A DNA stretch of 7,524 bases from positions 1 to 7,524 of the forward strand of contig JAGYMT010000071.1 of the NCBI GenBank assembly GCA_018400335.1. Reading direction: 5' to 3'. This document shows positions 6,294-7,524 of the stretch, piece after piece. The first letter of the stretch is position 1. Every line of letters begins with the position of its first letter. The notes beneath the pieces were generated by a model. That model made no database searches. It had not been told where the DNA came from and was given only the letters and a program-made list of their open reading frames with translations. The DNA is from Kiritimatiellia bacterium. Its GTDB lineage: Bacteria; Verrucomicrobiota; Kiritimatiellia; JAAZAB01. A program made the position numbers and the translations under genes.

Positions 6294-6470
6294 GTTCAGC
6301 GTTCAGAGTTCAGGGTTCAAAAGAGTCTGAGAGAACATGGTAACCGGTGGAAGAGAACGGGCGACGAGAACGGATTACGAGTTTTGATCTTTTCATCGTC
6401 AACCGCTATCGTCGCCCGTTATCGTTTGCCGATCTCTCATACTGAACTCTGAACGCTGAACACCTGAACA
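6294..6470. repeat. Large nested inverted repeat with heptamer-repeat arms
   Basis: The outer arms are perfectly complementary over 20 nt: 6294-6313 (GTTCAGC GTTCAGA and on) and 6442-6461. Each arm is itself a tandem of about four 7-mers: GTTCAGN in the left arm (6294-6321) and its complement in the right arm (6443-6470, the last unit shifted by 1 nt). Inside, a second perfect 12-nt pair, AACGGGCGACGA (6356-6367) with TCGTCGCCCGTT (6409-6420), is followed by short matches (CGG...ACGA) towards a T-rich loop near 6380-6395. The whole could fold into one long interrupted hairpin. It may be a MITE-like or other dispersed intergenic element, or act as a transcript-end or attenuation structure; no target-site duplication was found. 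Confidence 0.8.
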
Positions 6471-6488
6471 CTCGCACCACACTACGGT

Positions 6489-6517
6489 TTGATGCATCGT
6501 TTCGCGCTGATGAGAAT
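6489..6517 (+). promoter_or_regulatory. Weak sigma70-type promoter candidate for the esterase gene
   Basis: TTGATG (6489-6494) and GAGAAT (6512-6517) are separated by 17 nt, with four of six consensus matches each. This would place the transcript start about 50 nt before the ATG at 6573. The position is sensible, but the match is weak and could be chance. Confidence 0.22.
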
Positions 6518-6559
6518 GGAGGCGCATTTCAACGGAGTTGGCTAGCCGTTCGCCACAAA

Positions 6560-6565
6560 AGGAGG
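6560..6565 (+). promoter_or_regulatory. Shine-Dalgarno of the acetyl-xylan-esterase-like gene
   Basis: AGGAGG, 7 nt before the ATG at 6573. A near-ideal site that fixes the start of a gene that is open to the right edge. Confidence 0.85.
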
Positions 6566-6572
6566 ATTTGCC

Positions 6573-7524
6573 ATGAGATTGCCGCAACAAGGAATTACGC
6601 CGCGCGCCGACCTGCGCGAGATGCTTCGCGCGCACATAGTCCGGCGGGCGCTGGCCTGCATGGACAGCGCCGACGCGCGACGCGCGGAGGCATCCGCTTC
6701 GAAAAGAGCGATGGCTGAATATCGCAAGACCATTCGATCCGCAATGCGCGGTTTCTATGGCGCGCTTCCCGCCGGCGCCGGGGCGCCGCCGCCGGTCGCG
6801 ACGCCGGTTAGCGTGTTCACTTATGCCGGCTATCGCGCGGAGAACGTGTTGTTTGAAACCTATCCCGGCTGGCAGGTCAACGCCACGGTCTATGTTCCCG
6901 CCGATTTCGAACCGCCGTTTCCCGTCGTGGTCGTCCCTGTCGGTCACTCGGGCAAACAGTTCGCGAACTACCAGCTGCCCTGCCAGTATTTCGCCCGTGC
7001 CGGTTTCCTGACGATATGTTTCGACCCGCCGGGGCAGGCGAGCGAGAAGCAGCCGGGCAACGACCATTTCAACGACGGTGTGCGCGACTACCTTATCGGA
7101 CGAACCTCAAGCCGTTATTTCATCGCCGACGCTATCCGCTGCATTGATTATGCCGCCACGCGTGTCGATGCCGACCTGTCCAGGGGCGTCGCCATGACCG
7201 GCGTCTCGGGCGGCGGGACGACCACGACCCTGGCTGCGCTGCTCGATGAGCGCATCTCCGTCACGGGTCCTTGCTGCTGTGTGGCGCCGCTCGCCGATAC
7301 CGATATCCGTCAGTGTTATGCCGGTTGCCCCGAAACGCACATGTTCCGCCGCTATGCGGATGGTGTTGATGAAATAGATCTTGTCTGTGCCGCCGCGCCG
7401 ACCCCGTGCCTGCTGATGGCGGGCGCGGGCGATGAAATTATGCACGTCGAGGATTTTCGCCGACTTGCCGATGCCGCTGCCGGATTCTATGCCGTCTCCG
7501 GCGTGTCGGAACGGTTCGGGGTTT
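6573..7524 (+). CDS. Acetyl-xylan-esterase-like alpha/beta hydrolase (3' end outside the window)
   Basis: 317 codons from a well-supported ATG to the window edge, no stop reached. The first 75 residues are helical and charged (MRLPQQGITPRADLREMLRA), with no signal peptide. The alpha/beta-hydrolase core begins near 80: QVNATVYVPADFEPPFPVVVVPVGHSG, then FARAGFLTICFDPPGQ, ADAIRCIDYAATR, and the nucleophile elbow MTGVSGGGTTT with S212. The likely acid is D287 in LLMAGAGDEIMHVEDF; the catalytic His would lie beyond the edge. This resembles the acetyl xylan esterase / cephalosporin deacetylase-type and dienelactone-hydrolase-like hydrolases found in PVC carbohydrate loci. A cluster PCCC (233-236) with nearby Cys residues (CYAGCPE) is unusual. 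It lies on the same strand as the upstream fusion gene but 356 bp away with its own Shine-Dalgarno, so it may be a separate transcript. The specific ester substrate is not determined; acetylated xylan is plausible beside a CE15-like domain. Confidence 0.8.
   Translation, partial: MRLPQQGITPRADLREMLRAHIVRRALACMDSADARRAEASASKRAMAEYRKTIRSAMRGFYGALPAGAGAPPPVATPVSVFTYAGYRAENVLFETYPGWQVNATVYVPADFEPPFPVVVVPVGHSGKQFANYQLPCQYFARAGFLTICFDPPGQASEKQPGNDHFNDGVRDYLIGRTSSRYFIADAIRCIDYAATRVDADLSRGVAMTGVSGGGTTTTLAALLDERISVTGPCCCVAPLADTDIRQCYAGCPETHMFRRYADGVDEIDLVCAAAPTPCLLMAGAGDEIMHVEDFRRLADAAAGFYAVSGVSERFGV

Larger units (their letters stand above)
6217..6572. other. Intergenic region, 356 bp
   Basis: No credible gene lies here. 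It is more AT-rich than its surroundings, with a run of seven T at about 6255-6261 that lacks a stem in front. Most of it is the nested inverted repeat at 6294-6470, followed by a weak promoter candidate and a strong Shine-Dalgarno for the downstream esterase. Confidence 0.8.

Noticed and set aside
6244..6330. Small forward frame of 28 codons in the intergenic region
   Set aside because: The only purine-rich site is 13 nt upstream, and half of the frame runs through the heptamer inverted repeat; no family resemblance.

Overview
The window is GC-rich (roughly 60% by eye) and carries three same-strand genes for carbohydrate and methyl-group metabolism. The mix is a TIM-barrel hydrolase-like protein, a uroporphyrinogen-decarboxylase-fold (URO-D) protein, a DUF5703/GH95-like (alpha/alpha)6 hydrolase and two alpha/beta-hydrolase esterases. 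This is typical of polysaccharide-degrading members of the PVC group (Kiritimatiellota, Lentisphaerota, Verrucomicrobiota) or Planctomycetota. The taxon is inferred from gene content only; no marker gene is present.

Layout. Bases 3-1154 are the 3' part of a gene that enters from the left edge. It overlaps by 14 nt a very long gene, 1141-6216 (1,691 aa), which has a strong Shine-Dalgarno. That protein reads as a URO-D-fold domain (residues about 1-330), a DUF5703/GH95-like hydrolase (about 337-1325) and a CE15-like glucuronoyl esterase domain (about 1342-1680), with no signal peptide. A 356-bp intergenic region follows, holding a large nested inverted repeat with heptamer-repeat arms. Bases 6573-7524 are the 5' part of an acetyl-xylan-esterase-like alpha/beta hydrolase that runs off the right edge.

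The main discovery is inside the long gene. The hydrolase domain is interrupted in frame by a REP-associated tyrosine transposase (RAYT, an HUH/Y1 enzyme). The RAYT lies between 29-bp direct repeats that contain GTAG-headed REP hairpins. A matching REP pair lies immediately downstream, and a second pair of the same architecture plus a single inverted REP sits about 1.75 kb further on, at a domain boundary. All REP copies are translated in the same frame, so the host frame stays open through about 5 kb. REP stems differ between copies by paired, compensating changes, which points to selection on the DNA hairpin.

How the genes could work together (inference): the hydrolase, the glucuronoyl esterase and the acetyl esterase would remove backbone linkages, 4-O-methyl-glucuronate esters and acetyl groups from a plant- or algal-type polysaccharide. 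The URO-D-fold protein may handle a methyl group. The fusion and the missing signal peptide leave open whether the long product is functional, processed or decaying.
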